From NCBI GenBank assembly GCA_029933565.1, contig JAOZNY010000056.1:1-14105 (forward strand): a DNA stretch of 14,105 bases, in the 5' to 3' direction. The translations under genes were made by a program, and so were the position numbers. The notes under the pieces were generated by a model, which saw only the letters and a program-made list of their open reading frames with translations, did not search any database and was not told where the DNA came from. The DNA comes from Bacteroidales bacterium (GTDB taxonomy: Bacteria > Bacteroidota > Bacteroidia > Bacteroidales > F082). Shown piece by piece: positions 1 to 7,659 of the stretch; position 1 is the first letter of the stretch, and every line of letters begins with the position of its first letter.

Positions 1-1091
1 AAATATAGGTTTTCTATTTTCTTCGTTTCCAAAGTATATTTCAACTGTGTAGGTGGGAAATAATCATATTCAATAGCATAGCCAGGTCTAAATATTTTAG
101 CAGTTTTAAAACCAGGAATTATTCTTAATGCTTGAAGTTGAATATAGTCAGGCAATGATGAAGAAAAACCATTAACATAATACTCTACAGTATCCCAACC
201 TTCGGGTTCAACAAAAAGTTGATGCCTACTTTTATCTGAAAATCGCTCAATCTTATCTTCGATTGAAGGACAGTAACGTGGGCCGATACCGTCAATTCTT
301 CCTGCAAACATTGGAGAGTCATTAAAGCCAAGTTTCAAAACATCGTGGACAATAGGGGAGGTGTAGGTTATCCAACAACTGCGTTGCTTCTTTAATTTAG
401 TTTTTTCAAGAAAGGAAAAATTCTCTGGATTTTCATCACCTTTCTGTTCCTCCATTTCATTAAAATCGATTGTCCTGCCATCAACTCTAACCGGTGTTCC
501 TGTTTTCATTCTTCCTGCCTCAAAACCAAATTCAATAAGTTGTTCGGTTAAACCAGTAGAATGGCTCTCACCAATTCTTCCTCCTCTAAAACTCTTTTGA
601 CCAATGTGTATTAAGCCATTCAAAAAAGTACCATTAGTTAAAATAACTGATTTGGTATATATTTTTTGACCCATTGATGTTACAACACCCTCAAGTTTAT
701 CGCCCTTCAAAATAAGTCCTACTACAGTATCCTGCCAAAAATCTAAATTAGGAGTTTTTTCAAGCATGCTCCTCCACTCTGCAGAAAACATCATTCTATC
801 GCTTTGGGCTCGCGGACTCCACATGGCAGGTCCCTTAGATTTATTAAGCATCCTGAACTGAATCATTGTTCTATCAGTAATCAAGCCTGCATATCCTCCT
901 AAGGCATCTATTTCCCTAACAATTTGTCCTTTTGCTATTCCACCCATCGCAGGGTTACACGACATATTTGCAATAGCATTCATGTTCATTGTTACTAACA
1001 GCACCCTACTGCCCAAATTTGCAGCAGCAGCGGCAGCTTCGGATCCAGCATGTCCGGCACCAACAACAATAACGTCATACTTTTCAAACAT
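1..1091 (-). CDS. mnmG: MnmG (GidA), tRNA U34 carboxymethylaminomethyl-modifying FAD enzyme, 3' part cut by window edge
   Basis: With MnmE, this FAD/NADH-dependent cytoplasmic enzyme installs the (carboxymethyl)aminomethyl group on wobble uridine 34 of certain tRNAs. The first 363 codons are visible, and the C-terminal part lies outside the window. Seen directly: the start MFEKYDVIVVGAGHAG with the Rossmann GxGxxG at residues 11-16; the family signature around SCNPAMGGIAKGQIVRE with Cys45; and the GidA signature GPRYCPSIEDK at residues 270-280 with Cys274. These two cysteines correspond by position to the conserved Cys47 and Cys277 of the E. coli enzyme. The start is ATG at 1091; upstream there is only AATTTAGTGAAT, with no clear Shine-Dalgarno. 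It is the last visible gene of the operon and lies 27 bp after ybeY. That gap is largely filled by a parS site. Identification is very secure. Confidence 0.97.
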   Translation of the reverse strand, partial: MFEKYDVIVVGAGHAGSEAAAAAANLGSRVLLVTMNMNAIANMSCNPAMGGIAKGQIVREIDALGGYAGLITDRTMIQFRMLNKSKGPAMWSPRAQSDRMMFSAEWRSMLEKTPNLDFWQDTVVGLILKGDKLEGVVTSMGQKIYTKSVILTNGTFLNGLIHIGQKSFRGGRIGESHSTGLTEQLIEFGFEAGRMKTGTPVRVDGRTIDFNEMEEQKGDENPENFSFLEKTKLKKQRSCWITYTSPIVHDVLKLGFNDSPMFAGRIDGIGPRYCPSIEDKIERFSDKSRHQLFVEPEGWDTVEYYVNGFSSSLPDYIQLQALRIIPGFKTAKIFRPGYAIEYDYFPPTQLKYTLETKKIENLY

Positions 1092-1102
1092 ATTCACTAA
1101 AT

Positions 1103-1118
1103 TGTTTCACGTGAAACA
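1103..1118. promoter_or_regulatory. parS: parS centromere site (ParB/Spo0J binding)
   Basis: The sequence TGTTTCACGTGAAACA is a perfect 16-bp palindrome. It matches the established chromosomal parS consensus TGTTNCACGTGAAACA bound by ParB/Spo0J. It begins on the base immediately after the ybeY stop codon and ends 11 bp before the mnmG start, so it occupies the only intergenic space between these genes. In many bacteria chromosomal parS sites cluster near the replication origin, often close to gidA and par genes. That ParB binds here is inferred from the sequence identity. Confidence 0.9.
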
Positions 1119-1544
1119 TTAAATTTCTAAAAATTTATTTATATAAATATTTTCTTTCTCTCTCATTAATTTAGCCTGCTGTTTAGTTTTATCGTCATAT
1201 CCAACTAAGTGCAATATTCCATGAACAACCACCCTTAGAAATTCTGATTTAAAATCAGTACTCAAAACAATTGAATTATCTTTTACCCTATCTAAACTAA
1301 TAAATATTTCACTGCTAATAATTTCTTTATCATCGGTAGTGGGGAAGGTGATAATATCAGTAAAAGTATCGTGTTGTAAAAAATCGAGATTAATTTTGTG
1401 TAAATAATCATCGTTGCAAAACACATAATTTATTTCGCCCAATGTTTTTCCTTCTTCAATTATTACTCCTTCTATCCAACTCTCTAATTTACCAAAATCA
1501 ATATTTTGTGGTAAAATAATATCAATACTTGTAAAAATAATCAT
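1119..1544 (-). CDS. ybeY: YbeY, single-strand-specific endoribonuclease for 16S rRNA maturation
   Basis: YbeY is a metal-dependent endoribonuclease involved in 16S rRNA 3'-end maturation and ribosome quality control. The 141-residue length is typical. The family fold is shown by the central HDTFTDIITFP segment (residues 58-68) and the metal-site segment HGILHLVGYDD (108-118). That segment has His108 and His112 at the expected spacing of four. The third ligand position, His in E. coli (HGxxHLxGYDH), is Asp118 here. From memory, an Asp at this position is common in Bacteroidota YbeY, so activity is probably kept. The ATG at 1544 overlaps the preceding gene's stop codon in an ATGA junction, which indicates translational coupling. 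The stop codon abuts parS. Confidence 0.93.
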   Translation of the reverse strand: MIIFTSIDIILPQNIDFGKLESWIEGVIIEEGKTLGEINYVFCNDDYLHKINLDFLQHDTFTDIITFPTTDDKEIISSEIFISLDRVKDNSIVLSTDFKSEFLRVVVHGILHLVGYDDKTKQQAKLMREKENIYINKFLEI

Positions 1545-1993
1545 GACTCATGATTAACGCCAACCATTTTATTAAAATAAATTTTTATGTGTTTTAATCT
1601 TGATTCGTAAATTGATTTGTGCAAAGCACTAATATTAAATTCTAAAATAATACCGTCATCCAGAATTTGAACACCATCACTCAATGTCTCAATTATGTGA
1701 TAATGTACATCGTTCTGCGATAGGTCTTTATTCGTTTTTAATCGGATATAGTCCTCGCTTTCAATGATATTAGCATTAATTATTAAATCAGTAAAATCAG
1801 TTTGATAACTTAACTCTACCTCATTGCGTATTCCATTTTCATTAAACAGTTCATTTAACTCAGTTAAACACATTAAAATATTTCCGAAATAAGTATCATT
1901 TATGAAAAGGTTCTCACAAATTTTTTCGGTATAGGCTTCAATACTCCTAAGAGCTTTGCTTCCAGGTACAAAAACAATGGTATTATCTTTCAT
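1541..1993 (-). CDS. Degenerate GHKL/RsbW-like ATPase-fold protein
   Basis: This 150-residue protein probably has the histidine-kinase-like ATPase fold of the anti-sigma-factor RsbW group. The architecture matches: the N-terminal half carries FGNILMCLTELNELFNENG (residues about 36-54), where active members have an N-box such as LTEAVNNAIIHGN. The C-terminal part HYHIIETLSDGVQILDDG resembles the family's GLxLMKxLADEV region. The N-box Asn/His-Gly pattern and the DxGxG G1 box are not recognisable, so nucleotide binding is doubtful. Bacteroidota genomes often carry an ATP-binding protein of this kind beside ybeY; that is from memory. The start chosen is ATG at 1993; an in-frame TTG at 2002 is less likely. 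It overlaps the DUF4175 gene by 11 bp and ybeY by 4 bp, so the three genes are coupled. Fold assignment is moderately sure; function is unknown. Confidence 0.65.
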   Translation of the reverse strand: MKDNTIVFVPGSKALRSIEAYTEKICENLFINDTYFGNILMCLTELNELFNENGIRNEVELSYQTDFTDLIINANIIESEDYIRLKTNKDLSQNDVHYHIIETLSDGVQILDDGIILEFNISALHKSIYESRLKHIKIYFNKMVGVNHES

Positions 1994-4900
1994 CTTCTTC
2001 AATTTCGTAGTAATACTTCTTTAATAACCTCTTATAAGGCTCGCTAAGTTGTATTGGTTTTTTATTGATAATATTATTCTGATTATCACGGCTTATATCC
2101 TTATACTTAATATTATCATTATAGTTTCCTCTTTTTCTATTTTTTCCTTCAATTGCTTCTCTACGCTCTTCTTTCCCTCTTTCTATCATGGCCTTTTCTG
2201 CCTCTAACAGTCTGGTTTCTATTTCTTTCTGGCGCTCAAGAGTCTCAGATGTTATTCGACTATTAACGATGTCATCCTCCTGCATTTCCATTTTATCAAT
2301 AATTTTCTGAAGCGCACTGCCATTACCACCATCTGCTTTCAACTGGTCCATCATTTGTTGCATTTGTTTCCTTAGTTCACTTTGTTGTGCAGCCATTCGG
2401 GCAAGTTCCTGACTTTGCCCACTTTTTCCAGATCCTGATTTTTTTCCCTGGCCTTTTTTCTTTTGACCGGCTTTTTTCATTCCAAGACCCAAATTTTTCT
2501 GCAATTTAAGCATTTCTTTCATTCCCTCTCCTGACTTGTCACCACTACCAGGGGTTTTACACTTACCTTTCCCTGTTTTACTTCCTGGTGTTTTCATGCT
2601 CTGTTTCATTTGATCAAGCGATTCGTCCAGCATTAAAGCAAGATTATTTGCCGACGTCATTGCATACTGTAGATCGCTTGATGCTTGCCCGATACGGCGC
2701 TCCTGAATACTTGCTAGTGATCGATCAAAATACATTTCAACTTTATCAGATTCTTTTACCAAAAACTGTTGAATCATGATCTGGCGTTTGCTTATTGCCA
2801 ATAATGAATCGTGAAGGACCGAGTAATCATCCTTTAGTATTTTTAGGTTCTTGGTGTTTTCATTAAACTTAGGATCGTTCTCAGAAGTTTCCGAAATCTC
2901 CTGCATTAAATCCTCCATGTTAAAACTAATGTCAAGCAGGTTATCGAGTATCTTCTTTGTTTGCTCAACATCTTCACCCATCCTCGATTCCATAGCCTCC
3001 TGCATCATCATATCTAAAGTATTAGCCAATTCTTCAAGTTTTTGTGCTGCACTGCTTTGGCTCTCGCTCGATTTTTTTCGTTTCCCAGAACCAAGATTAT
3101 CTGATGCCTTCTGCATTTCGTTGCCGGCATCTTCTTGCTGCTGCTGCTTACTGTCCAAATCTAAAGGTTTATCAAGGTCAGAGTTTAAACTATCTATTTC
3201 GTCAATCTTTTCTTTAACCTTTTCAAACTCTTTGTTCAATTCATTCTGATCTTCTAAGGCATCCTTTAGGTTATTCTCCTTCTCCTTAGTTTCATCTGCT
3301 AATTTTTTTTGCTTCTCAGCCAATTCTTTCAAGTCTTTTGTTACCTCACCCAATTTTTGTTCTAATTCCAATTGCTTGAAAAACTCTAGTTGTTGTTCCA
3401 AACTTTCTTTGAAATCCTCCTGATTCTCCTTCAACTCATCTAACAGTTTATCTAATTGGTCCTTATTCATTTCATCGATATTCTTCGATAATTCCTCAAG
3501 TTTTTCAAGTAGTTCATTCTCCTTAAGTTTCTCGAGTTGCTCAGTAAGTTTATCAAGTTTTTCCTGAATACTTTGGTTAGGATTGTCCTGCAAAAATTCT
3601 TTAAGTTCTTCGCGTTTTGAGTTAAGTTGTTGCATTTCCTGTAAACTTTCCCTTAACTCCTTTTCAGAATTTATCAAATCCTTAACTTTCTTTTTATCAC
3701 TCCAGTCCAAATCCTTTTTCTCAAACATTGCCTTTTTTAACTCATCAAGGTCTTTACTTAATTCATCAAGATCCTTAATGGAGGTTTCATATTTTGATTT
3801 CATCAAGTCGTTTGTACTATCTGCTTTTTGCACAATCTCATCCTCATCAGGAATTTTGAAAATCAATGTATTGGATTTTGAACTTTTAAACCCATTTACT
3901 CTGTCATTATCCCAAATTTCATAATAAAAATCAACTTTGTCACCAGGTACCAGATTAATATCTGCGGTATTAAACGAATGGTTAAAGTTTTGTTTTTCGA
4001 TGTTCTTATCCAAATCCAAATCAATACGAACCCAGTCTTTATCTCTATTATTCTTATAGTAAAACCTTAGTGAACTAAAGCCATAATCATCAGATATTGT
4101 ACCATTTGCCATTAAATAACCCAATAAATAATCGTCTTCAATATTATTAATTACAATTGAAGGCTTTTCATCCTTTACTACATTAACCGTATAACTTAAA
4201 GTATCGCTAAAAAGATTATGTTCACTAATAGAATAAACTGAATAGTTAAAGTCAGTTTTCGCTGTAGCCACATACTCAAACAGATTTTTTGATTCTTTAG
4301 ATTCAATAATATTCTTCTTCCTATCAAAAAACACTAATCTATCGGAGTTATTTACATAAAATCGCCAATTTATCTTGGTCCCTTCGGGTACTACAATATC
4401 ACCGGTACTTTCAATAAGTTCATCTTTTTTTTGCAAATAATTTGGGTAATCAAGATTAACACTAAAACTTGAAATAGATGGTTTTGGCAATACCTTCAAA
4501 TGAAACTGATTTGAAACCACTTCGTCGGTAACAATTTTAAAATAAATATCATTTTTTAATTTAGTTACTGAATACTCAAGTAGGCCATTTTTGTTTTCAA
4601 TTAATCTGAAATCATTTTTCCCATCATTAAAATAAACAGATTCAGGAAATTCGTCACCTTCAATTTTTACCTGAACAGTAAAGTCATCACCTTGAATACC
4701 TACAAGCGAATCGTTTACAATAATATAACCATACGGCTTTGGCTTACTAAATTCTGTTTTATAATTTACAATTCTTCTAGCAGGTTCTGTTACAAAAGCC
4801 GGGCTAATAATTAATGCAATAAGTAACAAACCTAGTGGGGTAGCAAGCCATTTCAAATATTTATAATTACTTTTATAATTAACGGCTTCACGAAAAGGAA

Positions 4901-5336
4901 CAGGCTGAAGTTCGTTGGTCTTTTGTTCTATTCCGGCCAGTAATAAACTAAACTGCTCACTATTTTCATCTTTCAATGCCGATTTTAATTGCAGTGTATT
5001 AAGTAATTTATCAGAAATCTTAGGAAAATGGTTTCCAATAATTATAGCGGCTTCACTATGGCTTATTGTTTTTCCCATTCTCAATAAATGAAATAGAGGA
5101 ACAATAACCTGAGCACCCAATACAGCAGCAACCGAAGTTAAAAATAAATAAAACAATATTGTTCTTACTACAATAGTACTCCAGGAATAATACTCAAAAA
5201 CATTGATTGCAATAAAAAGCACCACCAGCATTAAGGTGCTCAATATCAAACCACGAAAAAGCTTATTCAAATAATACTTTCTCTTAAAACTTCTCAGTTT
5301 TCTTAGTAATATGTTAAAACTTTCATTCACAGGCAA
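1983..5336 (-). CDS. DUF4175 family membrane protein with long coiled coil
   Basis: A large Bacteroidota-type DUF4175 protein of 1117 residues; its molecular role is not known to me. Predicted membrane helices lie at about residues 29-47, 56-80 and 161-181. A beta-rich, probably periplasmic region follows at about 200-495, built of strand-like segments resembling immunoglobulin-type domains. Next comes a very long Glu/Lys/Leu-rich coiled coil (about 500-770) full of DELKEN-like heptads. A helical region and a Gly/Ser/Lys-rich low-complexity stretch (about 914-985) precede a charged C terminus. The start is non-ATG: an in-frame stop lies directly before TTG at 5336, and a GTG at 5330 would give (M)NESFNILLRKL. 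No ATG exists before residue 36, inside the first membrane helix. It is the first gene of the operon with the ATPase-fold protein, ybeY and mnmG. A structural or scaffolding envelope role is inference only. Confidence 0.85.
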   Translation of the reverse strand: MPVNESFNILLRKLRSFKRKYYLNKLFRGLILSTLMLVVLFIAINVFEYYSWSTIVVRTILFYLFLTSVAAVLGAQVIVPLFHLLRMGKTISHSEAAIIIGNHFPKISDKLLNTLQLKSALKDENSEQFSLLLAGIEQKTNELQPVPFREAVNYKSNYKYLKWLATPLGLLLIALIISPAFVTEPARRIVNYKTEFSKPKPYGYIIVNDSLVGIQGDDFTVQVKIEGDEFPESVYFNDGKNDFRLIENKNGLLEYSVTKLKNDIYFKIVTDEVVSNQFHLKVLPKPSISSFSVNLDYPNYLQKKDELIESTGDIVVPEGTKINWRFYVNNSDRLVFFDRKKNIIESKESKNLFEYVATAKTDFNYSVYSISEHNLFSDTLSYTVNVVKDEKPSIVINNIEDDYLLGYLMANGTISDDYGFSSLRFYYKNNRDKDWVRIDLDLDKNIEKQNFNHSFNTADINLVPGDKVDFYYEIWDNDRVNGFKSSKSNTLIFKIPDEDEIVQKADSTNDLMKSKYETSIKDLDELSKDLDELKKAMFEKKDLDWSDKKKVKDLINSEKELRESLQEMQQLNSKREELKEFLQDNPNQSIQEKLDKLTEQLEKLKENELLEKLEELSKNIDEMNKDQLDKLLDELKENQEDFKESLEQQLEFFKQLELEQKLGEVTKDLKELAEKQKKLADETKEKENNLKDALEDQNELNKEFEKVKEKIDEIDSLNSDLDKPLDLDSKQQQQEDAGNEMQKASDNLGSGKRKKSSESQSSAAQKLEELANTLDMMMQEAMESRMGEDVEQTKKILDNLLDISFNMEDLMQEISETSENDPKFNENTKNLKILKDDYSVLHDSLLAISKRQIMIQQFLVKESDKVEMYFDRSLASIQERRIGQASSDLQYAMTSANNLALMLDESLDQMKQSMKTPGSKTGKGKCKTPGSGDKSGEGMKEMLKLQKNLGLGMKKAGQKKKGQGKKSGSGKSGQSQELARMAAQQSELRKQMQQMMDQLKADGGNGSALQKIIDKMEMQEDDIVNSRITSETLERQKEIETRLLEAEKAMIERGKEERREAIEGKNRKRGNYNDNIKYKDISRDNQNNIINKKPIQLSEPYKRLLKKYYYEIEEDER

Positions 5337-5391
5337 CTATCACTCAAAATAAAATGTCATTCATTCTATTATTTACTTTTTAACTACGGCA

Positions 5392-5399
5392 CAAAGATA
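5392..5399 (-). promoter_or_regulatory. Bacteroidota -7 promoter box for the DUF4175-ybeY-mnmG operon
   Basis: The minus strand reads TATCTTTG here, a perfect TAnnTTTG box as used by the primary sigma factor of Bacteroidota. It would start transcription near 5386, giving a leader of about 50 nt before the non-ATG start of the DUF4175 gene. No good -33 TTG was found 19-21 bp upstream. It lies back to back with the plus-strand box at 5416. Confidence 0.6.
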
Positions 5400-5415
5400 G
5401 AAATCAAATTGCTAA

Positions 5416-5423
5416 TATATTTG
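5416..5423 (+). promoter_or_regulatory. -7 promoter box for the M1 peptidase gene
   Basis: TATATTTG matches TAnnTTTG exactly and sits 30 bp before the ATG at 5454. A start site near 5430 would give a leader of roughly 25 nt. There is no clear -33 element. It is separated by only 16 bp from the opposing box at 5392-5399, so the two polymerases would occlude each other. Confidence 0.5.
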
Positions 5424-5453
5424 CAGAATATTAATACATTAATAAATTTACTT

Positions 5454-7430
5454 ATGAAACAGTTTTTTACAATTTTAATTGCTCTCTTTTTCATGGGCAA
5501 TGTTTTTTCACAAGTCAACTCATTTAACGACGAGGAACTTCAATGTGCTCATTTAAATAAATACAAAAGTCAGTCTGTTTTTGAACCAAACTACAATTGG
5601 CAGAGCGACCTTTTATTCGACTACGATGTAACCTTTTACTTTTTAGATATTAGCGTTACGCCTCTTTCAACTTATGTTGAAGGCAACGCCAGTATTCATG
5701 CAAATGCTATAGCAACAATTGACACTTTTGCATTTGAACTAATTGAAGAGCAAGCGATTGATGATATTTTTGTTAATGGAATTCAATATACAAATTATGT
5801 TCGCGAAGGGAATAATATTTTAGTTCCGGTTGCTGAAATACAAGATGGGGAAAGTTTTATTGCTCAGATTTATTATCACGGACAGCCACCGTCGGGAGGG
5901 TTTTTCTCCGGAGTTTCACACGCCACATCAGGGTGGGAAAACAAGCAAGTTACCTGGACTTTGTCGGAGCCATTTGCTGCAAAAGATTGGTTTCCTGTTA
6001 AACAAGACCTTGAAGACAAAGCAGATTCTGTTTGGGTATTCCTAACTACAAGTTCTGAAAATATTGCTGGTTCGCAGGGCTTACTTACAAATACCGTTGA
6101 CCTTGGTGATGGAAATACTCGCTACGAATGGAAATCGAGTTACCCAATCGATTATTATTTAATTTCTTTTGCGGTAGCTGATTATCAGGAATACAATGTT
6201 TATGCACACCCAGAAGAAATGGATGGAGACTCAATATTAGTACAAAACTTCATTTACGATGCCGAAGGTGCATTAAACTACTATAAAGGAGGAATTGATA
6301 ATACGCCCGAAATGATTGAACTTTATTCTGATTTATACATCCTTTATCCATTTCATGATGAAAAGTACGGCCATTGCCTTACAGAACTTGGTGGGGGTAT
6401 GGAACACCAAACAATGACAACTATAGGTGGTTTTGGTTTTGGTTTGGTTGCCCACGAATTAGGTCATATGTGGTTTGGCGATAATGTTACCTGTGCCACC
6501 TGGAGCGATATTTGGATTAATGAAGGTTTTGCTACATATTCAAACTACCTAGCTGAAGAGTATATACACGGATGGGGATCGGGGCAGAGTTTTATTACTT
6601 CAAAACAAAATAGCGCAATGAGTTCTTCAGGGAGTATTTATATTCCAGAAGATGAAGTATATCCAGGTAATGAGTGGAGAATTTTTAACGGACAACTTTC
6701 GTATAATAAAGGAGCCTCAATAATCCATACTCTTCGCCACGAAATTCAGGATGATGATCTTTTCTATGAAGTTTTAGGTACATTTCAGACAGATTTTACA
6801 GATAGTACAGCAACAGGTGAAGACTTTAAGAATACAGCAGAAGAAGTAACAGGAATGGACTTTGATCAGTTCTTTGATCAGTGGTATTATGGAACTGGCT
6901 ACCCAAGATTTAATATTGAGTGGTGGTATGATACTGATCTTAAAGAACTTCATATTACCAGCACACAAACAACAACAACCCCTGGAACGCCTCTCTTTGA
7001 TATGCTACTCGACATTAATCTTATTCTTTACGATGGAACAGATTCAACGATTACTATCCATCAGACTGACAATGTAAATACGTTTGTATTTCCAATGGAT
7101 GTTGACGTTTTCAGCGTTTTTGAAATTGATCCTGATAACTGGACAATGGAATATGTTGACGGTATTAGTGTAATTGTTGAAGAAACAACATCTCCTGCCT
7201 ATTTCACCATCGGACCAAATCCAGCATTTGACTATTTGAATGTATTCTTCCTTAATCAAACTACTGGCGAAAGAAGTATAATAATATCAGATATTTCAGG
7301 AAGGACTGTTCTCAAGCAAACTAATATTAACCAAGTACAAAGGGTTGATGTTTCAGGTTTCTCAAAAGGAGTTTATACAATTATTGCCAGCGATGGCGGG
7401 CAAGAGGTTGTGAAGAAGTTTGTAAAATAG
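5454..7430 (+). CDS. Secreted M1-family zinc metallopeptidase with T9SS C-terminal sorting domain
   Basis: A 658-residue zinc peptidase of the M1 (gluzincin, aminopeptidase N-like) family, probably exported to the cell surface or medium to trim peptides. The signal peptide MKQFFTILIALFFMGNVFSQ starts at ATG 5454; the TTG 45 bp upstream lies at the edge of the promoter box and is unlikely. The substrate-binding GxMEN-type motif is GGGMEH (Met316-Glu317-His318). The zinc site is HELGH at 334-338, followed by Glu357 in NEGFATY at the family spacing. Tyr417 in SYNKGAS fits the transition-state tyrosine. The N-terminal half before about residue 220 is the beta-saddle domain. From about residue 581 (FTIGPNP) to the Lys-rich end VVKKFVK runs a type A T9SS sorting domain. 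Exact peptide specificity is not predictable. It appears to be a single-gene unit. Confidence 0.93.
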   Translation: MKQFFTILIALFFMGNVFSQVNSFNDEELQCAHLNKYKSQSVFEPNYNWQSDLLFDYDVTFYFLDISVTPLSTYVEGNASIHANAIATIDTFAFELIEEQAIDDIFVNGIQYTNYVREGNNILVPVAEIQDGESFIAQIYYHGQPPSGGFFSGVSHATSGWENKQVTWTLSEPFAAKDWFPVKQDLEDKADSVWVFLTTSSENIAGSQGLLTNTVDLGDGNTRYEWKSSYPIDYYLISFAVADYQEYNVYAHPEEMDGDSILVQNFIYDAEGALNYYKGGIDNTPEMIELYSDLYILYPFHDEKYGHCLTELGGGMEHQTMTTIGGFGFGLVAHELGHMWFGDNVTCATWSDIWINEGFATYSNYLAEEYIHGWGSGQSFITSKQNSAMSSSGSIYIPEDEVYPGNEWRIFNGQLSYNKGASIIHTLRHEIQDDDLFYEVLGTFQTDFTDSTATGEDFKNTAEEVTGMDFDQFFDQWYYGTGYPRFNIEWWYDTDLKELHITSTQTTTTPGTPLFDMLLDINLILYDGTDSTITIHQTDNVNTFVFPMDVDVFSVFEIDPDNWTMEYVDGISVIVEETTSPAYFTIGPNPAFDYLNVFFLNQTTGERSIIISDISGRTVLKQTNINQVQRVDVSGFSKGVYTIIASDGGQEVVKKFVK

Positions 7431-7462
7431 AAATTTAGAAGCAGGACTTAAGAGAAATTTTG

Positions 7463-7641
7463 TTAACGTTTATTAATCATTTACCGTTAACACTTAACTT
7501 CTTTTTATATTTTTAACGTATTTCTCTATCTATTCGTTAATATGCTTATTTATATCGTAATATTAACGTTTCATATTAACATATCGTTAATCTATTATAT
7601 TTTTCTTGTTTATTTAACTCTTTTTTGCAATATTTCGTTAA
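7463..7641. repeat. Four-unit array of TTAACG-N16-CGTTAA dyads at 50-bp period (putative operator array)
   Basis: Left half-sites TTAACG lie at 7463-7468, 7513-7518 and 7563-7568, with TTAACT at 7614-7619. Right half-sites CGTTAA lie at 7485-7490, 7535-7540, 7585-7590 and 7636-7641. Each pair is separated by exactly 16 bp, and the dyad centres are 50, 50 and 51 bp apart. Only the six-base half-sites are conserved; the DNA between them is AT-rich but different in each unit. This is the signature of protein-binding sites, not of copied repeats. A half-site spacing of 22 bp puts both halves on nearly the same helix face, as for a dimer. The last dyad brackets the -33 element of the fic promoter. 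Extra partial half-sites (TTAAC) occur at 7494 and 7576. The array fills most of the 229-bp gap between the peptidase and fic. Confidence 0.85.
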
Positions 7642-7655
7642 CTTTTGTATCTTTG
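7624..7655 (+). promoter_or_regulatory. Consensus promoter of the fic gene
   Basis: A -33 element TTTG (7624-7627), a 20-bp spacer and a perfect -7 box TATCTTTG (7648-7655) give a full Bacteroidota promoter. The half-site CGTTAA (7636-7641) of the repeat array lies inside the spacer, and its partner TTAACT (7614-7619) lies just upstream of the -33 element. A protein bound there should compete with RNA polymerase. The start codon begins only five bases after the -7 box, so the mRNA would be leaderless or nearly so. Confidence 0.75.
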
Positions 7656-7659
7656 CAGC

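Noticed and set aside
366..376. DnaA-box-like TTATCCAACA within mnmG
   Set aside because: It is a single imperfect match inside coding sequence, with no cluster or AT-rich unwinding region; the origin may be near but is not shown here.
2851..3249. Plus-strand open frame of 132 codons rich in Ser, Cys and Phe
   Set aside because: It lies antisense to the Glu/Lys-rich coiled coil of the DUF4175 gene; Ser/Phe/Leu runs are the expected mirror of GAA/AAG codons. The frames at 3583-3924 and 2588-2779 are the same effect.
5409..5453. Upstream TTG starts for the M1 peptidase (5409), fic (7645) and the small membrane protein (13611)
   Set aside because: Each lies in or beside the promoter elements and adds residues before an obvious start: the signal peptide for the peptidase, and the ATG at 7660 or 13656 for the others.
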